A stretch of 64,000 bases of DNA. Origin: Herbaspirillum sp. RTI4 (lineage in GTDB: Bacteria > Pseudomonadota > Gammaproteobacteria > Burkholderiales > Burkholderiaceae_D). How positions within the stretch are numbered: the first letter of the stretch is position 1; every line of letters starts with the position of its first letter. The stretch spans positions 2,170,001 through 2,234,000 of the forward strand of contig NZ_JAVIWQ010000002.1 in NCBI RefSeq assembly GCF_034313965.1, read 5' to 3'. Below, one piece after another: positions 46,071 through 56,600 of this stretch. The notes beneath the pieces were generated by a model, which was not told the DNA's origin, made no database searches, and saw only the letters and a list, made by a program, of their open reading frames with translations. A program made the translations under genes and the position numbers.

Positions 46071-49000
46071 TTATTGAAGAGAATCGTTACTGCCGCTGGC
46101 AACGAGCAGAGTCTCACGCTGGCGGTGATCCAGTCCGCGCTGTACTGTGACCTGATCCAGCGGTCCCAGCTCAGTAAAGCGCAATTGCAGCGTATTGTTT
46201 TCCCTGTCCCGGAGGTCGGCGGTAAAAATAACCGAGTCGTCACTGACTTTAGTCTGAATAAGCGATCCCGGTATCAGCGAAAAATGCTCCGACACCACCA
46301 GCGAGTAATGCTGTGAGCGGGTTTGCCCGCCGTTACCCAGCAGCCAGATGCTCATGTTGCTCAGCGGAAGCGTCGTATAGTGCAGGTAAAGCGCGTAGTG
46401 CCGGTGTATCGGACGGTTGCGCCACACCACATAGTGCCGGATGTTCTCGCCCATTTGCCCGAGTGTGCCCTCCGTCGCCTCGTTGGACGGCATGATCATA
46501 AAAGAGCGGTCACCGCTTTCGCCGAACATTTCCACTTCATCCAGCTTTCCCATGCTGCTCCATTGGACGCCATCGGTAATGAAATACCAGCTGCCATCGA
46601 TATGGTCGCGCGTGCCGCGTTTCCACAAACTATAGGGCTCGGCCAGCGCGATATTGACGGGGAACAAATCGCCGCTGAGATCGCCGTTGGCGTGGCTCAT
46701 CGGCAAATCGGAAGGCGGGGCAATATATTGTCCGCGTTCAGGCAAGTAGAAGCCGTTTTTATACGCACCGGCAGTAACCGGCAGGCCGATTGCAATCACA
46801 TCTGCCACTAACACCGACGTTGCGGCATAACGGGGGTCGTTCGCAAAGTAATTTTTCAGCGTGCGGTTGATCGTCACCGTATCGGTAGAGGCAATTTTTT
46901 CCAGGGTGAACCAGTGCGGCGCGATACGGATTAAACACGGCGTAAAGGGCGCGTCTTCAGGGAAGTTGAGATCGATCGGAAATTCGAGCACGCGGCCATC
47001 CTGTGTCGTCAGTTGCAAACTGTCCTCGACGATGGTGGCGTCTTGCAGGGTAGCGTTGAAGCGTGTCAGCGAAAACGGGGGGGCATCGCTGGTTTGGTTC
47101 AGATGGCTTAACAGCGAGGAGAGGTCGGTGGCGTGCAACCCCTCAAGCGACTGAAAGCGGCTGCTATGCAGCGTGGTATCGTTGAAGCGGTAAAAACAAG
47201 CGAGGTGCTCGTCGTGCGCGATCATGATGCTGCCTTGCGGCACCATGGCCATGGTGTGCGTTCTGACGTGAAATATCAGACGCTGCTTGCCGTGTTCAAT
47301 GCTGAGGGCGGGAGCCAGTTCCACGTTGGCTTCTACCGCGACCGTTTGCAACTGTTCGCTCAGCCAGGTCCCGAGTGCCACGAGAGGCTGGGCCTTGGTA
47401 CTGAGCCGTTCCACAAAGCTGGCGGTGATGCCCCACAACATGCCCAAACCATGCGGTCCGGGGCCTATCAGGCAACCGCTGTCGGCCGGCAGAGTGGGCT
47501 TCCAGTCAGCAGGCGGCGGCACTTGCAGATAGGCTGTTTTGCCCGGAAGCGCGGCGACGCCTTCGCTGCTTGTCGTGAACTCGGCAAAGGTGTGCGCAAT
47601 CTGGCTCACATCGATATGGGTCTGTTCAAAACTTCCCGTCTGGTTTAATCGTTGCAGTGTCAGAGAGGGGGAGACGCCACTGACCGTACCTCTGATGTAT
47701 TGCACCGGATAGACATCCTCGGTAGCGGTCAGGAAGGCGACGCGTTGTTCGGTATCGACATGGAGTACCTCATTGCGGGGCAAGTTGAGGTGCAGCCAGC
47801 CAACATGCGCCGGCAGCGCATCTTTGAGCGATGCCAGCCCCGAGTAGTCATTGTTTTGCATGAAATGCTGACGCCACCACTCGGCCTTTGCCCCGCACAG
47901 CAAGGGCTTGCCATTCGGCGCAAGCGAATAAATCAGCGAGTGGGCCGAGAGAAATTTCACCACTTCGCCCGCTTGCCACACCTTGATGACTTTCATTTTC
48001 AGGCGGTAGTTTTCGCCCGCATTGGTCGTGGCGAAGCTGCCGATTTCGGGCGGCAAGAGTGGGGCGGAGGGATGTGCTGTGTGTTTTTCGGCTTTCTTGC
48101 GCAGGGTGGTGTAGGCGTCTCCCGCGTCATTGCGGATCAGCCACAAGGGGCCGCCCAGACCAGATTTTTTCACCATCAGCTCGAACGAGTGTCCTCTCCA
48201 GCCAACGGCTTGCGGCGAAAACAAATCGTTCTTCTCCGCATCGTAAAAATAAGTGGCGTTGTTGGCATCGAGAATATGCACCGGCAGTGGAAAGAGTTCC
48301 GGCCTTTCCTTGCATAAGCCGTACAGAATGTTGACTGCGCCGAACTGCTGGTATCCGTAGGAATTGAGTTGCTTCGCCAGAATGATGTCGTCCTGTTCGG
48401 GCAGTTTGGCGCTGTCGACATGCGACAGGCGAATTTTTGCACCCGCCAGCGGGAAATCGTTTTTATCGTTCACGTGGTTGTTCGTCGGGTGCAGCAAATA
48501 TTGCACGCCGCGCAGTATCACCATTAACGGCCCAGCCGCTCTGGCAGCGCTCAGATCGATGCGCGCCGTCGCCACATGCAGCGTATCGCCTTCCCAATGC
48601 ACGGTTTGCTTGCCGAGGCCAAAAACTGGCGCAGCGTCATCATCGCCCAAGATAATCGCGCTGCCGGGCAGCAGGATGCCTGTCACACTCGCCTTCGCGT
48701 TGGGTCGCATGATCAGCGTGCAGATGTGGTGATGGACCTCCATCTGAACCGGCTTGCTGTCCATGACGAAGCAGACGAGGGGCATCTTACCCCCGGCCAC
48801 GATGCGCGTTGCCGTGGTGGTTTGCAACTCGGAACTGAGTTGCGTGATGTGGTTGCCGTCTTTGAGCAGCAGAGGGAAACCAGGAAAAGGGCCGTGCAGA
48901 TCCTGATCCTCCAGGTTGTACAAACTACCGCTGCTCCAGCTGATATCGGCATCGGCTTTTCCGTCGGGGGCGTAGAGCACGATGTGCGTAGCGTTGCGTG

Positions 49001-52000
49001 GTAACGGGACATCCAGCCATTGCCAGTCTGCGACTTGAGACAATTCGGCCAGACGCAAGCGGTGGTTCAGATCGGGTTTCACCGGGTTCCAGATGACCCG
49101 GCGAGTAGGGATCACAAATTGGGTGCGGGATTCGATGATCCAGTCGCGCAGGGTTTTATGACGGGGTATATGCGCGGTAGGCGAGGCGATAGTGGCATTA
49201 CCGGCTTTGACGCCGATTTTCCCTTCGCCTATGCGCGACAGGTCGATGCCTCCTACCGAATTCCAGCGATGCCGGGTGGCGTTGGTACCGGCAATTTCTA
49301 CCAGATTGAAATCCAGCTTTAGCCAATGCTTATACATTTTTACGTCGAGTGGGGCGCGATAATCGTTACGCACTTCTGTCAGCGTCTGGTTCACCAATCG
49401 TAATCCAGCGCGCTGCTCGAGCGGATCAAAATGGAGTTGATCGACCAGCCAGGCCACGGTGCCGATAAACATGACGAACAGGCTCAGCCCACTCGCCATG
49501 CCCGCCACCCCGGCCCCGTAGGCCACCATGGCGGTCAGCGAAGTGCTCGCATCAAGGACGGAAAAAGTCAGTTTCCCGCTGACGGCGGTATAGCGGTCAG
49601 GGTCGCTCGTGTGCTGCAACTGGTTGGCGTAGAACCCCATGTTGACCATGCTGATAGCGGTGTTGGCTCCCAGCGCCGCATTACCGATGAATTCCAGGCC
49701 GCTGTGAATCATGTGGCCGCTGTATTGCAATGCGCCCGGAACTTGTGCCGAGACCACGGCCAGATTACGCGCCAGCGCGGCTTTCATGCCGGAGGGCAAG
49801 GCCGAGGCTAAAACCAGATTGCGTGCATTGGAGGCAGAGTCAGCGACCGTTTTCGTCAGGAAGCCCAATTGCGTCGGCGACAGGTTTTGTAATCGCAAGG
49901 ACATGGCCCAGTTCAGGGCATGTGAGGATGGCTGGATGAGCCCGGTTGAGGCGCGCCCTCTGGATAATTGTTGCAGAATATATTCGGGACTTTCTTTCGG
50001 CACATCGGGACCCAGCAAGGCGAGGAAGTCTTGCACGCTGGTCAGCAGCGCGCCGAGTTTGGAAAACAAGGTCATCCGGCGATAGGCATGTTGTGCCGGC
50101 TGGGCTGGTGCGTTCATCCATTTCAGCGCGGTTTGAAATTCAGGTGCTGCTTGCCAGCCCGTCGTGGGTAAATTCCCCCGGATGGCCGATGCGTAAAACT
50201 GCCGCAGTGCCGTCAGTTGTTTCGGTGCATGGAGCTGTATGCTTTGCGCAATCTCTTGCGTGTGTTGGTAAAGCTCAATCCCCTCGTGTACTTCTACCGA
50301 AATCAGGCGCGCGTATTCGGCATTGAGCTGCACGCGCTCAGTGGCATAGGAAAAGCCGCTGGACAAGCGCCTGTCGCTGAGAATGGCGCGGGTGAACAGC
50401 CACTGGATTTCTTCTCGAATATAAAAATTCATCCGGTGACGGCGATAGTTGGCAACGATGCCCATATCGGTGATGGTGTGCAGCACGACCCCCTTGGTAT
50501 CTTTGATTTCCAGGTTGCCACTGGAGCAGGGAGTCTCGCCGCGCAGGCAGCGCGTTTGCGTGAGTTTGATCTGCAGTGGTTCATCCGGCGTGATGACGAC
50601 ATCGTCGGGGATGGCTTGTCGGATCGCGGGCGGCAAGGTATCGGGCATGAGCAATATGCTGTCGAAGACGCCCATGTCGGTGGAGGCGGGCAGGAATGCG
50701 GCTTCATATTCCGGCACGATTTTCATTTGATCGAAGGGTAATTTCAGCTGCGGCAGGGTTTCGCGCAAAATATCAAAGCGCGGCAGCAGAAGCCGTTCCT
50801 GAAGCAACTTGTCGGCGTTCGGCACGATGCTGATTGCCTTGAGCGCAAGGTCCGGGAAATAAAAAAATGGCGGCGCAATGTTAGGCGTAGTGGCGTGCCG
50901 GATGAAATCGCTCAGGGAGTCCACATCGCGGAAATGGAATTCGCCGAAGGTAGGGTCGAATAAATAATAGTGCAAATGGTCGGAGTTTCGTTTGGCCACT
51001 CTGAGCACGCAGGTATGCCCTATTGGCAGGCCTTTAATGGCATGTTGATGGAACAAGGCATGCATGCCGACCGGCAGGTTGCGCACATGCTCGATCACCT
51101 CTTGCGGCGTGGAGACTTTGAGGTAATCGTGGCTGTCGAATTTACTTTCATCACGGAAGATGGCGCCCTGATACAGCGAATGGAAACTGGCCGCAATAAA
51201 GCGGGCTTTATCCAGATTGCCTTGTTGCAGGGGGTTGATGGGATCGAGCAAGCCGGGAATCACGGCGAGCGGATTATATTTTTGAAAGGCCTGCGTGTCC
51301 TGGACCTGCTGCGCAGCCCGACCCAGGTTATCGCGCATGTTCTCCATGATCGCGTGATCACCGCCCGAGCTCAGATAAAGCAGTGCCGTCGGCAGACAAT
51401 GGCTATGGCCGAAGCCGGCATGACTTAAGGCATATTGGTGAAACGGATAAAACTGATCGTAGCCATAGGTCTTGCTATTGAAATAGGTGGCGCTGCTTCT
51501 GATGATGCCTAAGGCGTCATCCAGATTTGCGGTTTCTGCTTGCGAGCGATAAATTTTCCATGCTCTTACTGCCCACTGCCGCAGGGCTTCTTGCTGCCGG
51601 TCTTCAATCTGAAATAATTTCGGACCGTAATGCGCCAGGGAAAATAATTCAGACAGATTGTCGGTATTCAATCCATCGCTCCGGATGGCGTGGGCAAGCG
51701 AGGCCAGTGGCGGAAAGCTCATGCCGTTGTGGTACCAATCGGTTTTCAGCGCGGCTTTCCAATCGTCGGCATTGTCGGTATCGATCTGCAGCGTGTCTGC
51801 TTTTTGCTCCAGAGCGGTGTTCCGGTGCCACCGGATCAGTTTGCTGTATGCACGACTTACATAGTCTTCCCATCCGGGTTCGACGGCGGATTTCGACAGC
51901 TGGTCAAGAACCCAGGGGTGGTGCATGAACTTGGGGAAGTCGTCGGGGACGAAGTGCATGTTGCGGAAAATTTCCAGCTTCGATTGTCTTTGTTCTTCGT

Positions 52001-53204
52001 AGATGGCGGTTAAACCAGCGTCTTTGTGAATGCCTTCCGTGAGAAAAATTTGCAGACTGTCGGGGGCGCGTTTCTGGACATGCGAGTTCGCGTGCAAAGC
52101 GCCGACCAAGGGCGGGAAAACCGGCAGGTGCGGCAAGGTCGGCAAGGTCGACCACAAGGATGCAGCGCTGGAACGCATGCGATCCATGGTGTTGTACATC
52201 CTTTGCATGGAGGACGCGGCGTCGTGCGGGGAGGGGTGGGCTGTGCGGGATGCCGGCGGAGCAATTCCTGTTGATGCGCACAGAAAGACCAGTCCCCAAT
52301 CGCGTGGTCGCTGCGGCTTTAAGGTGGGAATGTCGGGCGGCAATAGCTGTTCCAGGCAGTAGGGACCTTCGCGCAGGGCGACGCACACTTGTTGTAAAAG
52401 AAGCTCGCGAAATGTCAGGCTGGCATCGGATGCAGCGCGCGCGGTCAGTCTCTTGGTTTGCGCCATGCTTTCCATTTCATATTTCAGAAGACGTATTGCC
52501 TGCCGCATTTCTGTCAGCGGTATCTGGTCGCCTTTGGTATCGGTGCCGGGTGCATATTCCACTTGAGCGTGGAAGTGACTGCGCAATTGCGGAAGGCTGG
52601 CAAGTTGCGGAGCATGGATATGCGCTAGTAGCAGACATAATTCGCCAGCGATTTTTTGTGCCAGCAGACTGAGCAAAGCGCGACCGATCTGATCGGGGCC
52701 GGACTCCAGTGTTTTGTGGCCGCGCGCTTCCGCAATCTCGTTATAGGCGGCGTGAAGGCCGGCCAGCAAATCCGGCGGCAGCGTGGGAAAGTTGACAGAC
52801 CAGGTTTGTCGCAGCATGTCGGCGAATTCGGCTTCGCCGTTTGTAGAATGAGCTTCGCGACTCAGGTGAGTTGCCAGCGGTTCCAGGAAGGGGGCGGTGA
52901 ATTTTTCCAGTTGTTGTTCCAGCGCGGGTGACAGGCCGCTCGCTTCCAGTTCGGCAATGACCTCATGTAGCCCTCTATTTTCAATAACGGGCTGCAAGGG
53001 ATGCAACACCGCAGAGCATAGTCGTCGCCAGTTTGATGGTGGGCGGGGATGGATGGCGAGCGAAGGGGTGTTTCGATGAGGGCAGGAGCTGGAATGTCCC
53101 TGAAATTGGCTGGAGAAGCAGGTGTTGTTATGTGAGTTTGATGCGGGTGCAGCGACGACGGGATATTTTTGTTGTGAATTTGGTGCAATGAGGCGTGTGT
53201 GCAT
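46071..53204 (-). CDS. Giant LCT-like toxin, copy 1: C58-type protease plus TcdA/TcdB-like pore-forming region
   Basis: A 2377-residue protein. What I see: a variable N-terminus (1-48, Ser/Asn/Pro-rich, no Sec signal); a largely helical region (49-590); a papain-like module with Cys603 in HCLPTALLYL, His730 in IGHTCVLRV and Asp750 in FDPTFGEFHF; a helical stretch; a hydrophobic region (about 1170-1255, TSDPDRY...LTFSVLDASTSLTAMVAY...GLSLFVMFIGTVAWLV); then a long beta-rich half (1330-2377). The triad spacing (127 and 20 residues) and the DP-x-FGEF motif fit peptidase family C58 (YopT, AvrPphB). The hydrophobic region aligns by eye with the TcdB pore-forming segment, which also has SDP...GIASGFSILLVPLAG. 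Length is close to TcdB (2366). No glycosyltransferase DXD block, C80 autoprotease or choline-binding repeats are evident. A toxin role is inference. GGA lies 8 bases before the ATG. It is 451 bases downstream of copy 2. Confidence 0.75.
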   Translation of the reverse strand: MHTRLIAPNSQQKYPVVAAPASNSHNNTCFSSQFQGHSSSCPHRNTPSLAIHPRPPSNWRRLCSAVLHPLQPVIENRGLHEVIAELEASGLSPALEQQLEKFTAPFLEPLATHLSREAHSTNGEAEFADMLRQTWSVNFPTLPPDLLAGLHAAYNEIAEARGHKTLESGPDQIGRALLSLLAQKIAGELCLLLAHIHAPQLASLPQLRSHFHAQVEYAPGTDTKGDQIPLTEMRQAIRLLKYEMESMAQTKRLTARAASDASLTFRELLLQQVCVALREGPYCLEQLLPPDIPTLKPQRPRDWGLVFLCASTGIAPPASRTAHPSPHDAASSMQRMYNTMDRMRSSAASLWSTLPTLPHLPVFPPLVGALHANSHVQKRAPDSLQIFLTEGIHKDAGLTAIYEEQRQSKLEIFRNMHFVPDDFPKFMHHPWVLDQLSKSAVEPGWEDYVSRAYSKLIRWHRNTALEQKADTLQIDTDNADDWKAALKTDWYHNGMSFPPLASLAHAIRSDGLNTDNLSELFSLAHYGPKLFQIEDRQQEALRQWAVRAWKIYRSQAETANLDDALGIIRSSATYFNSKTYGYDQFYPFHQYALSHAGFGHSHCLPTALLYLSSGGDHAIMENMRDNLGRAAQQVQDTQAFQKYNPLAVIPGLLDPINPLQQGNLDKARFIAASFHSLYQGAIFRDESKFDSHDYLKVSTPQEVIEHVRNLPVGMHALFHQHAIKGLPIGHTCVLRVAKRNSDHLHYYLFDPTFGEFHFRDVDSLSDFIRHATTPNIAPPFFYFPDLALKAISIVPNADKLLQERLLLPRFDILRETLPQLKLPFDQMKIVPEYEAAFLPASTDMGVFDSILLMPDTLPPAIRQAIPDDVVITPDEPLQIKLTQTRCLRGETPCSSGNLEIKDTKGVVLHTITDMGIVANYRRHRMNFYIREEIQWLFTRAILSDRRLSSGFSYATERVQLNAEYARLISVEVHEGIELYQHTQEIAQSIQLHAPKQLTALRQFYASAIRGNLPTTGWQAAPEFQTALKWMNAPAQPAQHAYRRMTLFSKLGALLTSVQDFLALLGPDVPKESPEYILQQLSRGRASTGLIQPSSHALNWAMSLRLQNLSPTQLGFLTKTVADSASNARNLVLASALPSGMKAALARNLAVVSAQVPGALQYSGHMIHSGLEFIGNAALGANTAISMVNMGFYANQLQHTSDPDRYTAVSGKLTFSVLDASTSLTAMVAYGAGVAGMASGLSLFVMFIGTVAWLVDQLHFDPLEQRAGLRLVNQTLTEVRNDYRAPLDVKMYKHWLKLDFNLVEIAGTNATRHRWNSVGGIDLSRIGEGKIGVKAGNATIASPTAHIPRHKTLRDWIIESRTQFVIPTRRVIWNPVKPDLNHRLRLAELSQVADWQWLDVPLPRNATHIVLYAPDGKADADISWSSGSLYNLEDQDLHGPFPGFPLLLKDGNHITQLSSELQTTTATRIVAGGKMPLVCFVMDSKPVQMEVHHHICTLIMRPNAKASVTGILLPGSAIILGDDDAAPVFGLGKQTVHWEGDTLHVATARIDLSAARAAGPLMVILRGVQYLLHPTNNHVNDKNDFPLAGAKIRLSHVDSAKLPEQDDIILAKQLNSYGYQQFGAVNILYGLCKERPELFPLPVHILDANNATYFYDAEKNDLFSPQAVGWRGHSFELMVKKSGLGGPLWLIRNDAGDAYTTLRKKAEKHTAHPSAPLLPPEIGSFATTNAGENYRLKMKVIKVWQAGEVVKFLSAHSLIYSLAPNGKPLLCGAKAEWWRQHFMQNNDYSGLASLKDALPAHVGWLHLNLPRNEVLHVDTEQRVAFLTATEDVYPVQYIRGTVSGVSPSLTLQRLNQTGSFEQTHIDVSQIAHTFAEFTTSSEGVAALPGKTAYLQVPPPADWKPTLPADSGCLIGPGPHGLGMLWGITASFVERLSTKAQPLVALGTWLSEQLQTVAVEANVELAPALSIEHGKQRLIFHVRTHTMAMVPQGSIMIAHDEHLACFYRFNDTTLHSSRFQSLEGLHATDLSSLLSHLNQTSDAPPFSLTRFNATLQDATIVEDSLQLTTQDGRVLEFPIDLNFPEDAPFTPCLIRIAPHWFTLEKIASTDTVTINRTLKNYFANDPRYAATSVLVADVIAIGLPVTAGAYKNGFYLPERGQYIAPPSDLPMSHANGDLSGDLFPVNIALAEPYSLWKRGTRDHIDGSWYFITDGVQWSSMGKLDEVEMFGESGDRSFMIMPSNEATEGTLGQMGENIRHYVVWRNRPIHRHYALYLHYTTLPLSNMSIWLLGNGGQTRSQHYSLVVSEHFSLIPGSLIQTKVSDDSVIFTADLRDRENNTLQLRFTELGPLDQVTVQRGLDHRQRETLLVASGSNDSLQ

Positions 53205-53208
53205 GAGA

Positions 53209-53284
53209 TGTCCGTTGAAAAATAATCGGCACGGCCTTTGCCCGACAATTGTTCAAGGAATCCTTGATTTGAGGGCGACCGGGA
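53209..53284. repeat. Upstream region shared with giant gene 2 (copy 1 side)
   Basis: This stretch aligns with 60821-60896: TCCGTT-AAAAATAATCGGCACGG is almost identical in both, then TTGCCC and a later GACCG block match. The duplication that made the two giant genes therefore included the leader and promoter region. Homology breaks at the 116-bp element just beyond and resumes after it. Confidence 0.75.
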
Positions 53285-53288
53285 ATCC

Positions 53289-53404
53289 AGGGTCTGTTGA
53301 CGTTTCATTTGCGAGATGCGCTTTCTGGGGAAAACCCTCCGGCAACAGCTGCAGGCGTCGCCTGCCGCGCGTTCGCACTCGTCAATGAAACGTCAACAGA
53401 CCCT
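53289..53404. mobile_element. MITE-like element with 21-bp perfect terminal inverted repeats
   Basis: The arms 53289-53309 and 53384-53404 (outer end AGGGTCTGTTGACGTTTC) are exact reverse complements. The 74-base interior is GC-rich, codes for nothing and contains a small hairpin (53351-53365). The whole 116-bp unit interrupts the upstream region that the two giant genes otherwise share: the paralogous stretch between the flanking blocks is about 132 bases here but 17 in copy 2. That fits insertion of a non-autonomous transposon. The IS family is not identified and I see no clear target-site duplication. It starts 85 bases before the giant gene 1 ATG. Confidence 0.75.
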
Positions 53405-53655
53405 AGGACAAGACCAGTCCTTTCCGGTTGCAAGTGATTTGGTTAAATTGTTTTTTTGTATGGGAAGTGGTGCGGGTAGTTTGTGAAAGACTGTATTCAA
53501 TGATTTTGTCGGCCTGTGTGCTGTTATTGAAGACCTTTGTCGCCGCATTGGTAAAACCCGACCGCTCCTATACCTGAACTGCCTTGACGGCGGCGGTTCA
53601 GGTAAGGCCAGTACCCGGCCCAGCACCCGGCTCAGTAATCGGCCCAGCACCCGGC
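53405..53655. other. Remaining spacer between the giant genes
   Basis: 251 bases without a gene. 53417-53460 aligns with 60914-60955 upstream of copy 2. An 8-bp stem ACCTGAAC/GTTCAGGT (53572-53579, 53596-53603) lies downstream of giant gene 2 on the minus strand but lacks a T-run. A 24-bp tandem repeat begins at 53616. Confidence 0.6.
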
Positions 53656-53663
53656 TCAGTCAT
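53616..53663. repeat. Two 24-bp direct repeats spanning the stop codon of giant gene 2
   Basis: Units 53616-53639 and 53640-53663 (each beginning CGGCCCAGCACCCGG) differ only near the end. The second unit contains the TGA stop (53656-53658) of giant gene 2, so the duplication extends the 3' non-coding side rather than the protein. Confidence 0.8.
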
Positions 53664-56600
53664 TCTCATTACCGGCACTACTGGCGACGAGCAGGACGTC
53701 GCGCTGCCGATGATCGAGCCCGCGATGGACAAGGACCTGATCCGAGGGGCCGAGCTGGGCAAAATATAATTTCAAGCGGTTATTTTTTTTGTCCTTGAGT
53801 TCGGCGGTATAAACGAGGAACGCATCGTTGACCCGGGTTTTGCCCAGGGAGCCAGGTACCAGCGATAACTGAGACGACACCACCAGGGAGTAAATTTGCG
53901 GGCCGGCGTGTCCATCGTTGCCGAGCAGCCAGATGCTCATTTCGTTGAGCGGCAGTATTTGGCATTGCAAGTAAAGGGTGTAGAGCGGGTGTGCCGGACG
54001 ATCGCGCCAGACCACATAGTGCCGGATACTCTTGCCGGACGGGGCGATGACGCCCTCTTTGGCATCGTTGGCGGGGATCATCGAAAAAGAAACATTCCCG
54101 TTTTCGCCATAGAGTTCCACATCATGCATTTTCCCCAGCCGGGTCCACTGAATGCCGTCGGTGAGGTAATGCCAGCTTTCATCGGAATAGTCATTCACGG
54201 CGCGCTTCCATAGGCTATAGGGCGAGTTGAGTGTGATATTCACAGGCTGCAAACTCGCCTGTTTAGCTTCGTCGGCATGGGCTATGGCGGCGTCCGGAGG
54301 CGGGGAAATATATTGCCCGCGTCCGGGCAAATAGTAGCCATCTCCGGAGATGCCAGCGACCCTGGGCAAACTAATGGCAATCACGTCCGGCACGATGACC
54401 GATGCGTTTGTGTAACGGGAATCCTGCATAAAGCGATTGCGCAAGGTACGACTAATCGTCGCCGTATCGGTAGGGGAAATTTTTTCTACACTGAACCAGT
54501 GAGAGGCGAGACGGATTAAGGGCGGCGCAAAGTTACTTTCTCCCATGAAATTGAGGTCGGCAGGAAATTCGAGTACGCGGCCATCCTCTGTAGTGAGACG
54601 CAAACTGTCTTCGATGATCGTGACTTCGTGCAAGCTGGCGTTGAAGCGGGACAGGGAAACCGGCGGCGCATCCACAGTCTGATTCAGCCGGGTGGGGACC
54701 GAGAGGAGATCTGTGGCGGACAAGCCCTCCAGCGACTGGAAGCGGGCGCTTTGCAGTGTTGCATCGTTGCGCGTGTAAAAGCAGGCAACGCGGTCATTGT
54801 GGCCGAGCAGGATGCCGTCGTCCGGAGCGATGGCCATCGTTTGCGTCTCCACATGAAACAGGGTTCGCTTCATGCCGTAATCGAGATGGATCGTCGGTGC
54901 CAGCTCCACGGTAGCAATGAGTGTGGCTGCGTGTAATTGTTCGGACAGCCACTGTCCAAGGGGCGCGGACGCGCTGGCCCGGGTCATCAGGCGAGATAGG
55001 GCATCGGCGCTGATGCCGCTCAGTATGCCGAGGCCTTGCTGACCGGGGCTGATTAACCAGTCGATGTCGAGCGCTTGGGTCGGCCACCACGCTGCTGGCG
55101 GGGGTAATGGCAGATAGGCTGTCTTGCCGGCTGCAACGGTGACGCCTTGCGGGCTTGCCGTGAAATCGGAAAAATGGTGGGCAATCTGGCTGACATCAAC
55201 CCGGGTCAGCTCGAAATCACCGTTCTGCACTACGCGTTGCAGGGTCACGGTGGGTTTGTCGCTGTCGTCTTTGCCGGATCGGTATTGCACGGGATTCATA
55301 TTGTCGTCGGGGGCGGTCAGAAGCGCGATCTGTTGTCTGGTATTGATGTGCAGCACGTCGTGGTTGGGCAGGCTCAGGTGCAGCCAGTCGGCATGCGTCG
55401 GAAAAGCATTGTCTAGTGTGGACAGTTCGGTACGCTTGTCTTGCGCATTGAAGTACCAGCCCCACCAGTCCGCTTGCGCTCCGCACAACATGGGTTTGCC
55501 ATTGAGTGCAAGGGAATAAATCAGCGATTGGTCGGAAAGGAATTTCACGACGTCCCCCGCTTGCCATACCTTCTGTACTTTCATTTCCAGCCGGTAGCTT
55601 TCGCCCGTATCCGTGATATTAAAATTGCCCCCCTCCGGCGGTATATTCGTCACAGGCGAGCGGGGATCGTTCTTGCCTGATTGTTTGCGCAAGCTGGTGT
55701 AGCCAACCCCTTCTTCATTGCGTACCAGCCACAAAGGTCCGCCCAGGCCGGATTTCTTCGCCATCAGCACGAAGGTCTGTCCGCGCCAGCCAGCCGCCTG
55801 GGGTGAAAATAAATCGCGCGGTGCGGGGTCGTAAAAGAGCGTGATGTTGTTTTTATCGAGGATGTGTACCGGTAGCGGAAACAGTTCTGGTCGGACCTTG
55901 TACATGCCGTTGAGGATGCTGACAACGCCGAACTGGCTCACGCCGTACATGTAATGCAGATAAGGTTTTTGCAGATCGAGTTTTCTGACCATGGTGATGC
56001 TGTCAGGCTCGGGCAGCGTGGCGCAGTCGATGTGAGAGATGCGCAGTGCGGCTCCGGCTAAGGTGAAACCGCTTTTGCTTGAGACGGTTTCGGTTTTCAG
56101 ATGCAGCAGGTAATGCACCCCGCGCAGTGTCACCATCAATGGGCCGGTTGCTCTGGCAGCGCTCAGATCGATTTGCGCCGACTCCACATGCAGAATATTC
56201 CCCTCCCAGTGCACCGTTTGCACACCCAGGCCGAAAACCGGTGCGGTCTCTTCGTCGCCGAACACGATCGCGCTGCCGGGCAGAAGCACGCCGCGGATGC
56301 TGGCTTTCGCGTTGGGCAGCATGAGCAGAATGCAGGTGTGATGATCGGCTACCAGTTCGACCGGTTTGCCTTCGAACACGATGCACACCAGCGGAACATC
56401 GCCCCCTGCCACGATGCGTGTTGCGCTTATCGCTTGCGGTTTGGCATGGAGCTCAGTGATGTAATTGCCGTCGTTGAGTCGCAGAGGGAGTTCGGGAAAG
56501 GGGCCGTTGAGTTCCTGATCTTCCAGCGTATGGAGACTACCGGCGTTCCAGCTGATATCGACATCGGCTTTCCCGTCGGGGGCGTAGATCACGATATGTG

